Source: G965197675 sp965197675 (GTDB lineage Bacteria > Chloroflexota > Dehalococcoidia > Plut-88900). From it: 64,000 nucleotides of DNA. Positions 54,116 to 62,761 of this stretch are shown piece by piece. Both the position numbers and the translations under genes were made by a program. The notes under the pieces were generated by a model. The model was given only the letters and a program-made list of their open reading frames with translations. It ran no database searches and was not told the origin of the DNA. Location of the stretch: contig OZ240221.1 in NCBI GenBank assembly GCA_965197675.1, forward strand, positions 2,232,001-2,296,000, read 5' to 3'. Position 1 is the stretch's first letter, and every line of letters begins with the position of its first letter.

Positions 54116-57100
54116 ATGTCCAACTATGGACTGATCATAGCGGTCAGTGGGGTAGGCCTGCTTGTAACCGCCCTAGTAGTCTTTCTAATCTTCCTGACGA
54201 TCGACCCCTCTCCCGCCTCTGCCCACGTACTCTGCAGATATGGACCTCACAGCGACACCTGCAACCCTCACCCTCATACCCACACCCCCACGCCAGAGCC
54301 CACATCGCCACCACCGCCTCCGCCACCTCCGCCTCCGCCTGCATCTTCGCCTGAGATAGACATAGCTGGTCTACTCAGTTCCATACAGGAAGGGAGCAGC
54401 GACTCCTTCACAATGAGGGGCTCTAGTCTGAATTCATCCCACAGCTACTCCATACGGGTCGAGGCGAGCAACAGCGACATAGGCTTCAACAGTTCGTGTT
54501 CCGACACTTCTGAAACCGCCGCGGTTCCCTCGAACCGTACGTCGTACAGCACGACCTTCACGCTGTACGGGTGCGACACGTCCGGCGGTACGGTGACTGC
54601 GACCCTGCGCCGCTCCTCGCGTTTCAGCACCGTGACCGTCGATACTGACTCGCAGTTCGTGAGTGTAACCGCACCTCCAGCTGCACCTGCGCCCACCGGG
54701 CTCACAGTTACCTCATCTGATCGGTACAGCGTCTCCCTGAGTTGGAGATCGGTCTCTGACGCCTACCGCTACAAGCTGGAGCGTCGTGAGGGGACATCCG
54801 GGTCATGGTCAACGATCAGCTCCGGCATCAGCGGCACCAGCGTGACGGCGGGCGGTCTCGACTGCAACACCACCTACTATTTCAAGGTGAGTGCGCGCGG
54901 CGATGGCTCGCCCTACTCCACTACCTTTGGCGGAGCTTCGGGGAGCGTGTCGAGGACGACCTCCGAGTGTCAAACTGCTCCCGCGCCCACCGGGCTCACG
55001 GTTACTTCATCTGATCAGGACAGTGTTGCCCTGAGTTGGAGCTCGGTCTCCGGCGCCTACCGCTACAAGCTGGAGCGTCGTGAGGGGACATCCGGGTCAT
55101 GGTCAACGATCAGCTCCAGCATCAGCGGCACCAGTAAGACGGCCACCGGCCTCGACTGCAACACCACCTACTATTTCAGGGTGAGCGCGCGTGGAGACGG
55201 CTCGCCCTACTCCACTACCTTTGGCGGAGCTTCGGGGAGCGTGTCGAGGACGACCTCCGAGTGTCAAACTGCTCCAGCGCCCACCGGACTCACGGTTACC
55301 TCATCTGATCGGTACAGCGTCTCCCTGAGTTGGGACTCGGTCTCTGACGCCTACCGCTACAAGCTGGAGCGTCGTGAGGGAACCTCTGGGTCATGGTCAA
55401 CGGTCAGCTCCAGCATCAGCGGCACCAGCAAGACGGCCACCGGCCTCGACTGCAACACCACCTACTATTTCAGGGTGAGCGCGCGTGGAGACGGCTCGCC
55501 CTACTCCACTACCTTTGGCACCCCGTCGACAACCGACGTATCGAGTCAAACCGATGCTTGCCTGCCCGTCTTCCAGTTCTCGCCCAGCCCCCTGGCATTG
55601 GGCGGCTCAAGCAACGTCTGGACGGTGCCCGCGGAGGTCACCAGCGTCTACGTGGACGTCAGCTTCTCCAGCGGATTCGTCAAGGACACCGGTGCGGGCG
55701 ACATCGAGATCAACCGCGTCGACTCCTCCGACACGGTGCTGAGCACGCTGGAGGTGGACAATGAGAACGACAGCGGGACGTTGATGGGCGCTGCGGCGGG
55801 GTCGCTCATAAGAATAGACGTTGAAAACGATGCCTTCGACACCAGCTACGCCCTCGTGACCCTGACCTTCCACTCAGGCAGCGACGACACCGGGCCGGAG
55901 CTAGCGAGGGCAACTGTACAGAAGGAGTCGAGACCGTACTCGCCGACTGCACCCAGCACCGGCACGTCGTGGAGTGTGGACGATGCCGCGGGGAGCGTTA
56001 CACTATCCTGGGGCCCGGGAGCGGCCCGTCTGGGGTCTAACCCTGACCATTACGAGGTAGTGATACGGGACGCTTCGAACCCATCGACGCCGCTATACAG
56101 CAACCTGAACGTAGATGATTCCGCGAACCCCACTACGCTGACCATATCGGGCGCCAGGACGCTGGGCCTGGAGGGAACCCACACCGCCGAGGTGCGTCAT
56201 TGCAACACCGCCGGCGGGTGCTCGCTCCCCTTCAGCATCACCTTTACACTGGCGCCTCTGCCCGACGTGTCAGCGCCCACCCTCAGCGTCGACTCCTCCA
56301 CCGACACCGCCATAACCCTGAGCTGGAACTCGGTCACCGGCACGTCCAAATACAGGCTGGAGCGAAGGACGTCCGGCAGCCGCCCCATTGCCGACCCTTG
56401 GATCGAGGTCGACCCTGAAATCCCCAGCATCAGAACCAGCCACACGGCGGACGGTCTCGCAGGAGGAACAGCCTACGATTTCCAGGTGAGTGCATACGGT
56501 GACGGGGAGACCCACGCCTCGAAATGGGGCCCCTGGTCGACGACCTTCGAAGCGTCCACTCTGCCGTCACCAACGATAAGCATATCAGGGGTTGACACCT
56601 CCCTGGGCGACTCTGATACAGAGGACTCCAACGACATCTTCACGGTAACAGCATCCAACCTGATCTCATCCTCTACCTACTCCATCACCGTTTCAACCGA
56701 CAACGACAAAGCGGCCTTCGACTCCGCATGCTCCGAGAGATCGAAGAGCGTGACCTTCACAGCAACCAGCGCCTCCTACACCACTACCTTCACCCTGTAT
56801 GCCTGCCGGCCCGGCGACGTAGTGGTTACTGCTTCCCTCGGAGACGCCAGCAGCGCCTCCGCAACGCAAAATGTGACCATTGCCACGCGGACGATTCCCG
56901 CATCAGATGTCTGCGACGACGGCACCGTGGTCTCCGATCACACGTCCAATCCGGGTCTGGTCAGCGACTGCGAGAACCTTCTGCTGGCGATAGGCACCCT
57001 GAAGGGGACTGCCAACACCGCGCTCAACTGGAGCAGCACCAGAGTCCTCTCGGACTGGGATGGGGTTACCGTCAGCGGCAGCTCCAACCGCGTCACTAAG

Positions 57101-58414
57101 CTGGAGCTGAGCGGCAGGGGCCTTGCGGGCAGTATACCGGCGGGGTTGCAGAGTCTGGCTAACCTACAGACCCTCGACCTCTCCAACAACCAACTCCAGA
57201 ACAACCCCTCACCCTCGGATGTTGCCATTCCGAACATGCGGCTCGAATCTCTAGTCACTCTGGACCTTTCCAACAACCAGTTAGACGGATCTATACCATC
57301 CGATCTGGATTCCTACTTCAGGAATCTGGAAAGCCTGGACCTATCTGACAACGACTTCACAGGGTCTATACCCTCGGACCTGAGTGATCTATCGAGTCTC
57401 ACCACTCTCAACCTTTCCAACAATCAGTTAAGCGGGTCAATACCCTCGGAATTGGGCGACCTCTCCGCCCAGGTTAGGTTATCCTTGGACGGCAACTCGC
57501 TCACCGGCTGCGTACCCGCCAGCGTGTGGCACCTGTCCAACAGCGATTCTCAAACCCTCGGGCTGTCGGTCTGTTCACCGGAACTGTCCTCTGTTGGAAC
57601 ACGGTGGGACTGCCCCGTAGCTACGAATCTAGATTCTTACAATGATGGTCGCAACATAGCTACTGGTTGGACCAATGATCGCGCATACCATAAGGCAGAG
57701 ACAGACATCTACAGGGGTCTCTCTCTGAGTACCATGGCGGCCCTGTTAACCAATCCCGATGCTCCACGAAGCTACTGTCTATACGCTGTGGTCTCGAATG
57801 CATCCACCCGTCCCGTCACAACCACGCTGACCGGTACCGTTTACTCGGATGACCTAAACGACGTTGTTTCCGACAGCGTTTCCAGGGAGGGCTCAGGCGA
57901 GGAGCCCTGCACTAATGAGCCCACATGCATCTGGAAAAGCCACACGATGACCACCCCTCCCCAGGTTTCCACATTACCTATATCGAGCATACCGGATCTT
58001 GCGCTTTGGGCTTACGGCACCCATCAGATAACTTCCGGAGGTCAGACCATCACAGTCCGCACCTCCAGGGGATACACATATAGGACTCTTCTGTGGGAGC
58101 AACCCGTCCCGCCCCATGCCCCAGTAGCGTTCGCTGCGACGACAGTAGGAGCTTCCAGCGTCACCCTAGACTGGACGGTAGAGAGCGGGGTGGCCAAGTA
58201 CCGGGTGGAGAGAAGCCCCAACGGCACGGATAGCTGGACTATACTAAGCTCGGAGATTACGACTGTGCCTTACACGGCGGCGGCTCCGGACTGTGAAACG
58301 ACCTATGACTTCAGGATAAGAGCATTGGGTGACGGTGCTGCGTACCGTGCATCATGGGGGCCGCTCTCCGGGCCCATATCGACAACGACTACCGCGTGTC
58401 CCCCTAGCGAATAG
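54116..58414 (+). CDS. Giant anchored surface protein with fibronectin-III and leucine-rich repeats
   Basis: A 1,432-residue protein from the ATG at 54116, which has GGAGAGG seven bases upstream; an in-frame GTG lies 11 codons earlier. An N-terminal hydrophobic span (about 4-30) is followed by a His/Pro/Thr segment with a run of 11 prolines (about 60-80), typical of a cell-wall-spanning linker. Then come a beta-sandwich domain (to about 190), three almost identical FN3 repeats (about 192-485), a unique beta domain (485-600), two more FN3-like domains (to 820), a second copy of the first domain type (LYGC/LYAC motif, 820-925), a leucine-rich block of LDLSNNQL..SIPSDL type (930-1150), a Cys-containing domain and a last FN3 (1340-1432). 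This is an adhesion or matrix-binding layout. It directly precedes the paralogous array, 26 bases before the next gene. Confidence 0.9.
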   Translation: MSNYGLIIAVSGVGLLVTALVVFLIFLTIDPSPASAHVLCRYGPHSDTCNPHPHTHTPTPEPTSPPPPPPPPPPPASSPEIDIAGLLSSIQEGSSDSFTMRGSSLNSSHSYSIRVEASNSDIGFNSSCSDTSETAAVPSNRTSYSTTFTLYGCDTSGGTVTATLRRSSRFSTVTVDTDSQFVSVTAPPAAPAPTGLTVTSSDRYSVSLSWRSVSDAYRYKLERREGTSGSWSTISSGISGTSVTAGGLDCNTTYYFKVSARGDGSPYSTTFGGASGSVSRTTSECQTAPAPTGLTVTSSDQDSVALSWSSVSGAYRYKLERREGTSGSWSTISSSISGTSKTATGLDCNTTYYFRVSARGDGSPYSTTFGGASGSVSRTTSECQTAPAPTGLTVTSSDRYSVSLSWDSVSDAYRYKLERREGTSGSWSTVSSSISGTSKTATGLDCNTTYYFRVSARGDGSPYSTTFGTPSTTDVSSQTDACLPVFQFSPSPLALGGSSNVWTVPAEVTSVYVDVSFSSGFVKDTGAGDIEINRVDSSDTVLSTLEVDNENDSGTLMGAAAGSLIRIDVENDAFDTSYALVTLTFHSGSDDTGPELARATVQKESRPYSPTAPSTGTSWSVDDAAGSVTLSWGPGAARLGSNPDHYEVVIRDASNPSTPLYSNLNVDDSANPTTLTISGARTLGLEGTHTAEVRHCNTAGGCSLPFSITFTLAPLPDVSAPTLSVDSSTDTAITLSWNSVTGTSKYRLERRTSGSRPIADPWIEVDPEIPSIRTSHTADGLAGGTAYDFQVSAYGDGETHASKWGPWSTTFEASTLPSPTISISGVDTSLGDSDTEDSNDIFTVTASNLISSSTYSITVSTDNDKAAFDSACSERSKSVTFTATSASYTTTFTLYACRPGDVVVTASLGDASSASATQNVTIATRTIPASDVCDDGTVVSDHTSNPGLVSDCENLLLAIGTLKGTANTALNWSSTRVLSDWDGVTVSGSSNRVTKLELSGRGLAGSIPAGLQSLANLQTLDLSNNQLQNNPSPSDVAIPNMRLESLVTLDLSNNQLDGSIPSDLDSYFRNLESLDLSDNDFTGSIPSDLSDLSSLTTLNLSNNQLSGSIPSELGDLSAQVRLSLDGNSLTGCVPASVWHLSNSDSQTLGLSVCSPELSSVGTRWDCPVATNLDSYNDGRNIATGWTNDRAYHKAETDIYRGLSLSTMAALLTNPDAPRSYCLYAVVSNASTRPVTTTLTGTVYSDDLNDVVSDSVSREGSGEEPCTNEPTCIWKSHTMTTPPQVSTLPISSIPDLALWAYGTHQITSGGQTITVRTSRGYTYRTLLWEQPVPPHAPVAFAATTVGASSVTLDWTVESGVAKYRVERSPNGTDSWTILSSEITTVPYTAAAPDCETTYDFRIRALGDGAAYRASWGPLSGPISTTTTACPPSE
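54691..55524 (+). repeat. Three tandem 294-base FN3-coding repeats
   Basis: Starting at 54691, 54985 and 55279, the DNA repeats with an exact 294-base (98-codon) period. Copies are near-identical at the nucleotide level, including the codons of TGLTVTSSD, YRYKLERREGTSGSWST and CNTTYYF. The last copy is incomplete at its end. This points to recent tandem duplication. Confidence 0.9.
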
Positions 58415-58440
58415 GAACCTTAAAGAAAGCGAGAACTTGT

Positions 58441-59289
58441 ATGAGCATGCTTAGCGTGAAAACTCACCCCAAGCTGGCGTTCGGACTGCTGGTTATCGTC
58501 GCAGCGGGAATGGCTGGTCTTCTATGGTGGCTGATCCCCACTTCAGGTGGCGGCCGCGTTGACGCCCTTGCCGTCATCGAGGATGCCTGCTCGTATTCTA
58601 GTGAAGTAACATCTTACGACGCCACCGAACGCGGCACCTTCGACGGAGGCGTTGAATATTCATGGGTTGCTGAAACTCGCGTTAACAACATGGATTCCCA
58701 CACCATAACCTACGATGAACAAGGTCTGGAAAGGGCTGAAGTAATTTACATAGCCTCCTTCGGCACCTACACCCGGTACACCAACGAGCAGGGGGAATGG
58801 GGGGAATGGGTGGTGCAGCCATTCCCTGAGATCTTCTTGCAAGCTACTCCCGAATCCAATCCTTCGCCGGGTTCGGAGTCTAATCCGTCTCCGGGCTCCG
58901 AGGAAGACTCTGGGGTGGGACCCGTGGGCCAGGTCGATGAGACGATAACTGGTACTTCAAGGTTTTGCGGTTGGGAAGACTTGGTCAACGTCAGATACGT
59001 GGAAGATACCAGGGTGAACGATACCCCGGTTAAGCATTTTTCCGCTTCCATAGATCCGGAGTTGATCGGGGGAGGTGGAAACTACGAGAACTACGAGTAC
59101 TGGGTGGACGAAGACGGAGGGTTAATCCAGTTCAAATGGGACGTCTTCTTCGATTCAAGAGGCGGGAGGCAGGAGGAGAGAGCGACTAGAACGGTCACCG
59201 CCTCCGGTCACGGAGAACCCAACGTCATCACCGCCCCGGTTGCACTCACCCCAACCCCAACCTCAACATCAGGGTCCACCGTTCCCTAG
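58441..59289 (+). CDS. Membrane-anchored paralogous protein, array member 1
   Basis: A 282-residue protein, ATG at 58441. It has the family anchor VKTHPKLAFGLLVIVAAGMA followed by GLLWWLIP (about residues 6-33), then DALAVIEDACSYS with the first conserved Cys, a central part with EVIYIASFGTYTRYTNEQGEWGEW, a linker with ESNPSPGS twice, GTSRFCGWEDL with the second Cys, and a C-terminal VKHFSASIDPE....YEYWVDEDGG strand region ending in GEPNVITAP plus a Pro/Thr tail (PTPTSTSGSTVP). No lipobox. From the linker on it is almost identical to the satellite gene at 10716. The strand order suggests a LolA/LppX-like fold; function unknown. Confidence 0.88.
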   Translation: MSMLSVKTHPKLAFGLLVIVAAGMAGLLWWLIPTSGGGRVDALAVIEDACSYSSEVTSYDATERGTFDGGVEYSWVAETRVNNMDSHTITYDEQGLERAEVIYIASFGTYTRYTNEQGEWGEWVVQPFPEIFLQATPESNPSPGSESNPSPGSEEDSGVGPVGQVDETITGTSRFCGWEDLVNVRYVEDTRVNDTPVKHFSASIDPELIGGGGNYENYEYWVDEDGGLIQFKWDVFFDSRGGRQEERATRTVTASGHGEPNVITAPVALTPTPTSTSGSTVP

Positions 59290-59310
59290 CCATGGTAAGG
59301 GAGAGCCATC

Positions 59311-60150
59311 CTGAGAGCTCATCTAAAGCTGACGTTCGGACTGCTGGTTATCGTCGCAGCGGGAATAGCCGGTCTTCTATGGTGGCTCATCCCGTCCTCC
59401 GGTGGCGGTACTGTTGATGCCCTTGCCATCATCGAGGACGCCTGCCGACAGGCCGAAGCCGTAGATTCAGTAGACATAACCGTCCGAGGAACTAACACTC
59501 TGGGCGATGCAACACTCAAAGTTGTGGAGGAGTACCGCGTCAATGGACGAGACTGGCACAAGGCCATATACGATGACCAAGGCAACTTATTGGCTGAGGT
59601 CTTCCTTGTGGACTACCATAGCTATGCCCGCGAAATCAACGAGGAGGGCCAATGGGGGGAATGGGAGATATCAGCGCCACCTCAGGTGCTCTTGGAAGCG
59701 CTGGAGTCCAACTCCGAACCAGGCTCGGACGTAGGACCCACTGGCCAGGTCGATGGTTCGGATGTAGGGCCTACAGACCTAGTCGATGGTTCGGACGTAG
59801 GGCCTACAGGCCAGGTCGATGATCCGCCCGGCGGGGCTGAGACCTTCTGTGGCCTTTGGGATCTGCTGGACGTGACCTACCTGGGAGAGGGAATGGTGGG
59901 CGATACGGACGTCAAGCATTTTGCCGTGGAGGTCAACGAAGACTTGCCCGGAGAGGACGATTCCTACGAGAAATGGGAATACTGGATCGACTCCAATGGA
60001 AGGATCCTCCAAATCAAAGATGAAGTGTTCAAACCGGACGATTACGGGCCGTCCCAAAGGGTGGAGGCTACTACTACCTACCACGGGTTTGGAGAACCGA
60101 ACGTCATCACCGCCCCGGACGTTCCCATCCCCGACGACTCCACCCCTTGA
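59311..60150 (+). CDS. Membrane-anchored paralogous protein, array member 2 (unusual start)
   Basis: The family frame is open from 59299, and the anchor (LRAHLKLTFGLLVIVAAGIA) is intact, but it contains no ATG or GTG before residue 70 or so. Aligned with the other members, the start codon position is CTG at 59311 (GTG in the 10716 gene), so either CTG is used or the start has been lost and translation depends on upstream coupling. The 279-residue product keeps both Cys (DACRQAEA, ETFCGLWDL), a unique linker with three DVGPT repeats, and ends GEPNVITAPDVPIPDDSTP. It is the most diverged array member. Confidence 0.75.
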   Translation: MRAHLKLTFGLLVIVAAGIAGLLWWLIPSSGGGTVDALAIIEDACRQAEAVDSVDITVRGTNTLGDATLKVVEEYRVNGRDWHKAIYDDQGNLLAEVFLVDYHSYAREINEEGQWGEWEISAPPQVLLEALESNSEPGSDVGPTGQVDGSDVGPTDLVDGSDVGPTGQVDDPPGGAETFCGLWDLLDVTYLGEGMVGDTDVKHFAVEVNEDLPGEDDSYEKWEYWIDSNGRILQIKDEVFKPDDYGPSQRVEATTTYHGFGEPNVITAPDVPIPDDSTP

Positions 60151-60177
60151 TTATGTCCCGCTGAAGGAGCGCGGTGT

Positions 60178-60984
60178 GTGAGTATAGCTAAAGTGAAAAC
60201 TCACCCCAAGCTGGCGTTCGGACTGCTGGTTATCGCTGCAGCGGGAATAGCCGGGCTCCTGTGGTGGCTCATCCCCACCTCCGGCGGCAGCCTCGTCGAT
60301 GCTTCTGCCATAGTAAGAGACGCTTGCCAACAGGCCCAAGTCGAGGAAGCAGTGGACGTCACCATCCAGGGTTCAAGGACCAGCAGAGACTCGGCAATCA
60401 AGACGGTAACAGAGCTTCGAGCTAGCGGCCAAGACTTTCACCAGATCACCTATGATTCCAATGGCGTTGCCAGGGGTGAATGGATCATTCTCGACAACTG
60501 GGACTACTCTAGGGAAGCCAACGAGAACGGAGTATGGGGGGAGTGGGTGGTACAGAAGTTGCATGGAACTGAGCCGGACCCCTTAGCACAGGAGGAGCCA
60601 GACCCTACTGGAACCGAGGCGGACCTCTTATTACAGGGGGAGCCAGGTCCCACTGGAACCGTTGATGATGCGCCTTCAACAGGTGGGCCAGCGACGTTCT
60701 GTGGTATGGGTGGTCTGCTCGACGTCACTCACTTGGGAAATGCCAGGGTGGATAATACCCCAGTCAAGCACTTCTCCGCTCACGTAGACCCGGAGCTGAT
60801 TGGGGGAGGGGACAACTACGATAGATACGAATTCTGGGTGGACGAAGGCGGTACGCTGCTGCAAGCCAAAGCGGATATCTACAGAGATTCGCGAGGAGGA
60901 CTGCCAGAACACAGAGTGGAGTATACCGCTACTTACTCCGGTCATGGAGAACCCAACGTCATCACCGCCCCTGAGATTCCCTGA
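60178..60984 (+). CDS. Membrane-anchored paralogous protein, array member 3
   Basis: A 268-residue family member, GTG at 60178 with GAAGGAG eight bases upstream. Anchor VKTHPKLAFGLLVIAAAGIA, then DASAIVRDACQQAQVEEAVD, YSREANENGVWGEWVVQ, a linker rich in EPDPTGT/EPGPTGT, ATFCGMGGLLDV with the second Cys, and the C-terminal VKHFSAHVDPE and YEFWVDEGGTLLQ strands ending ITAPEIP. From codon 40 on it matches array member 4 with only a handful of base changes in 690 bases, while the anchors differ strongly. Confidence 0.88.
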   Translation: MSIAKVKTHPKLAFGLLVIAAAGIAGLLWWLIPTSGGSLVDASAIVRDACQQAQVEEAVDVTIQGSRTSRDSAIKTVTELRASGQDFHQITYDSNGVARGEWIILDNWDYSREANENGVWGEWVVQKLHGTEPDPLAQEEPDPTGTEADLLLQGEPGPTGTVDDAPSTGGPATFCGMGGLLDVTHLGNARVDNTPVKHFSAHVDPELIGGGDNYDRYEFWVDEGGTLLQAKADIYRDSRGGLPEHRVEYTATYSGHGEPNVITAPEIP

Positions 60985-61000
60985 ACAGTGAAGCGGGAAA

Positions 61001-61057
61001 ATGACGCTGCACAGCCATACCCTGACCTTGAGAGAGGCACTATGTGAACATGGTTAG
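61001..61057 (+). CDS. Short leader ORF overlapping array member 4
   Basis: An 18-codon frame, MTLHSHTLTLREALCEHG, lies in the spacer and its last codons overlap the GTG start of the next gene in another frame. The same frame occurs at 61867-61923 (MTLHSHPLTLREALCENG) and begins at 11536 in the satellite locus. It could couple translation of consecutive family genes, or simply be duplicated along with them. Confidence 0.35.
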   Translation: MTLHSHTLTLREALCEHG

Positions 61058-61850
61058 CGTCAGAGCTCATCCCAAGCTGGCGTTCACATTGGTGGTCGCC
61101 GTAGTAGTCGCAATGACCGGGATCCTGTGGTGGCTCATCCCTAACTCAGGTGGTGATGCCGTCGATGCTTCTGCCATAGTAAGAGACGCTTGCCAACAGG
61201 CCCAAGTCGAGGAATCAGTGGACGTCACCATCCAGGGTTCAAGGACCAGCAGAGACTCGGCAATCAAGACGGTAACAGAGCTTCGAGCTAGCGGCCAAGA
61301 CTTTCACCAGATCACCTATGATTCCAATGGCGTTGCCAGGGGTGAATGGATCATTCTCGACAACTGGGACTACTCTAGAGAAGCCAACGAGAACGGAGTA
61401 TGGGAGGAGTGGGTGGTACAGAAGTTGCATGGAACTGAGCCGGACCCCTTAGCACAGGAGGAGCCAGACCCTACTGGAACCGAGGCGGACCTCTTATTAC
61501 AGGGGGAGCCAGGTCCCACTGGAACCGTTGATGATGCGCCTTCAACAGGTGGGCCAGCGACGTTCTGTGGTATGGGTGGTCTGCTCGACGTCACTCACTT
61601 GGGAAATGCCAGGGTGGATGATACCCCTGTCAAGCACTTCTCCGCTCACGTAGACCCGGAGCTGATTGGGGGAGGGGACAACTACGATAGATACGAATTC
61701 TGGGTGGACGAAGGCGGTACGCTGCTGCAAGCCAAAGCGGATATCTACAGAGATTCGCGAGGAGGACTGCCAGAACACAGAGTGGAGTATACCGCTACTT
61801 ACTCCGGTCATGGAGAACCCAATGTCATCACCGCCCCTGAGATTCCCTGA
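61044..61850 (+). CDS. Membrane-anchored paralogous protein, array member 4
   Basis: A 268-residue protein, GTG at 61044 with AGAGAGG upstream. Its anchor (VRAHPKLAFTLVVAVVVAMTGILWWLIP) is closer to that of the 10716 gene than to its neighbour, but from VDASAIV onward it is practically identical to array member 3; I see three protein changes (A/S, G/E, N/D). The whole unit, including the spacer, repeats with an offset of 866 bases. This is a mosaic of two parental genes. Confidence 0.88.
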   Translation: MNMVSVRAHPKLAFTLVVAVVVAMTGILWWLIPNSGGDAVDASAIVRDACQQAQVEESVDVTIQGSRTSRDSAIKTVTELRASGQDFHQITYDSNGVARGEWIILDNWDYSREANENGVWEEWVVQKLHGTEPDPLAQEEPDPTGTEADLLLQGEPGPTGTVDDAPSTGGPATFCGMGGLLDVTHLGNARVDDTPVKHFSAHVDPELIGGGDNYDRYEFWVDEGGTLLQAKADIYRDSRGGLPEHRVEYTATYSGHGEPNVITAPEIP

Positions 61851-61866
61851 ACAGTGAGGCGGGAAA

Positions 61867-61923
61867 ATGACGCTGCACAGCCATCCCCTGACCTTGAGAG
61901 AGGCGCTATGTGAAAATGGTTAA
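61867..61923 (+). CDS. Short leader ORF overlapping array member 5
   Basis: The second copy of the 18-codon leader, with a Thr-to-Pro and a His-to-Asn change; it ends with TAA at 61921-61923, 14 bases inside the next gene. Confidence 0.35.
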   Translation: MTLHSHPLTLREALCENG

Positions 61924-62761
61924 CATGAAGATTCATCGCAGGCTGGCGTTTGGGTTAGCGGTTATCGTCGCAGTGGGAATAGCCGGTCTTCTATGGTGGC
62001 TGATCCCCACCTCCGGCGGCAGCCTCGTCGATGCTCAGGCCATCATCGAGGACGCCTGCTCGTATCCTTCAGATGTATCGTATGCTTCAGATGTAATCTC
62101 ATACGATATCACCGAACGAGGCACAAAAACTGCCTTAGACGGCGACGGTGAGTATTCATGGGTTTCGGAAATCCGTGTTAACGGCTTGGATTCCCATACC
62201 CTAACTTACTCCGAACAAACGGGCGGAAGAGCTGAAACCATTTACATAGCCTCCTTCGGCACCTACATCCGTGAGACCAACGAGCACGGTGAATGGGGGG
62301 AATGGCAGGTGTATGCCTTCCCTGAGATCTTTATGCAGCCGACTCCCGAATCCAATCCTTCGCCGGGCTCCGAGGAAGACTCTGGAGTGGGACCCGTGGG
62401 CCAGGTCGATGAGACGATAACTGGTACTTCAAGGTTTTGCGGTGCAGATAATCTGGTCAACGTCAGACAACTGGAAGATACCAGGGTAAACGACACTCCG
62501 GTTAAGCACTTCTCCGCCTCTGTAGACCCGGAACTGATCGGGAGAGGGGACAACTTTGAGAACTGGGAGTACTGGGTGGATGAAGACGGTAGAGCCATTC
62601 AGGTGAAATGGGACGTCTTCTTCGATTCAAGAGGAGGAAGGCGGGAGGAGAGAGTAACCAGAACGATTACCGTCTCCGGATACGGAGAACTCAACGTCAT
62701 AACTGCCCCGGTTGCACCCACCCCAACCCCAACCCCAACCTCAGGGTCCACCGTTCCCTAG
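61910..62761 (+). CDS. Membrane-anchored paralogous protein, array member 5
   Basis: A 283-residue family member, GTG at 61910. The anchor is MKIHRRLAFGLAVIVAVGIA followed by GLLWWLIP. The variable part has a small internal repeat (YPSDVSYASDVISYD). A single ESNPSPGS is followed by the same EEDSGVGPVGQVDETITGTS as in array member 1 and the 10716 gene. Second Cys in SRFCGADNL. It ends with a PTPTPTPTSGSTVP tail like member 1. So members 1 and 5 and the satellite form one subgroup, members 3 and 4 another. Confidence 0.88.
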   Translation: MKMVNMKIHRRLAFGLAVIVAVGIAGLLWWLIPTSGGSLVDAQAIIEDACSYPSDVSYASDVISYDITERGTKTALDGDGEYSWVSEIRVNGLDSHTLTYSEQTGGRAETIYIASFGTYIRETNEHGEWGEWQVYAFPEIFMQPTPESNPSPGSEEDSGVGPVGQVDETITGTSRFCGADNLVNVRQLEDTRVNDTPVKHFSASVDPELIGRGDNFENWEYWVDEDGRAIQVKWDVFFDSRGGRREERVTRTITVSGYGELNVITAPVAPTPTPTPTSGSTVP

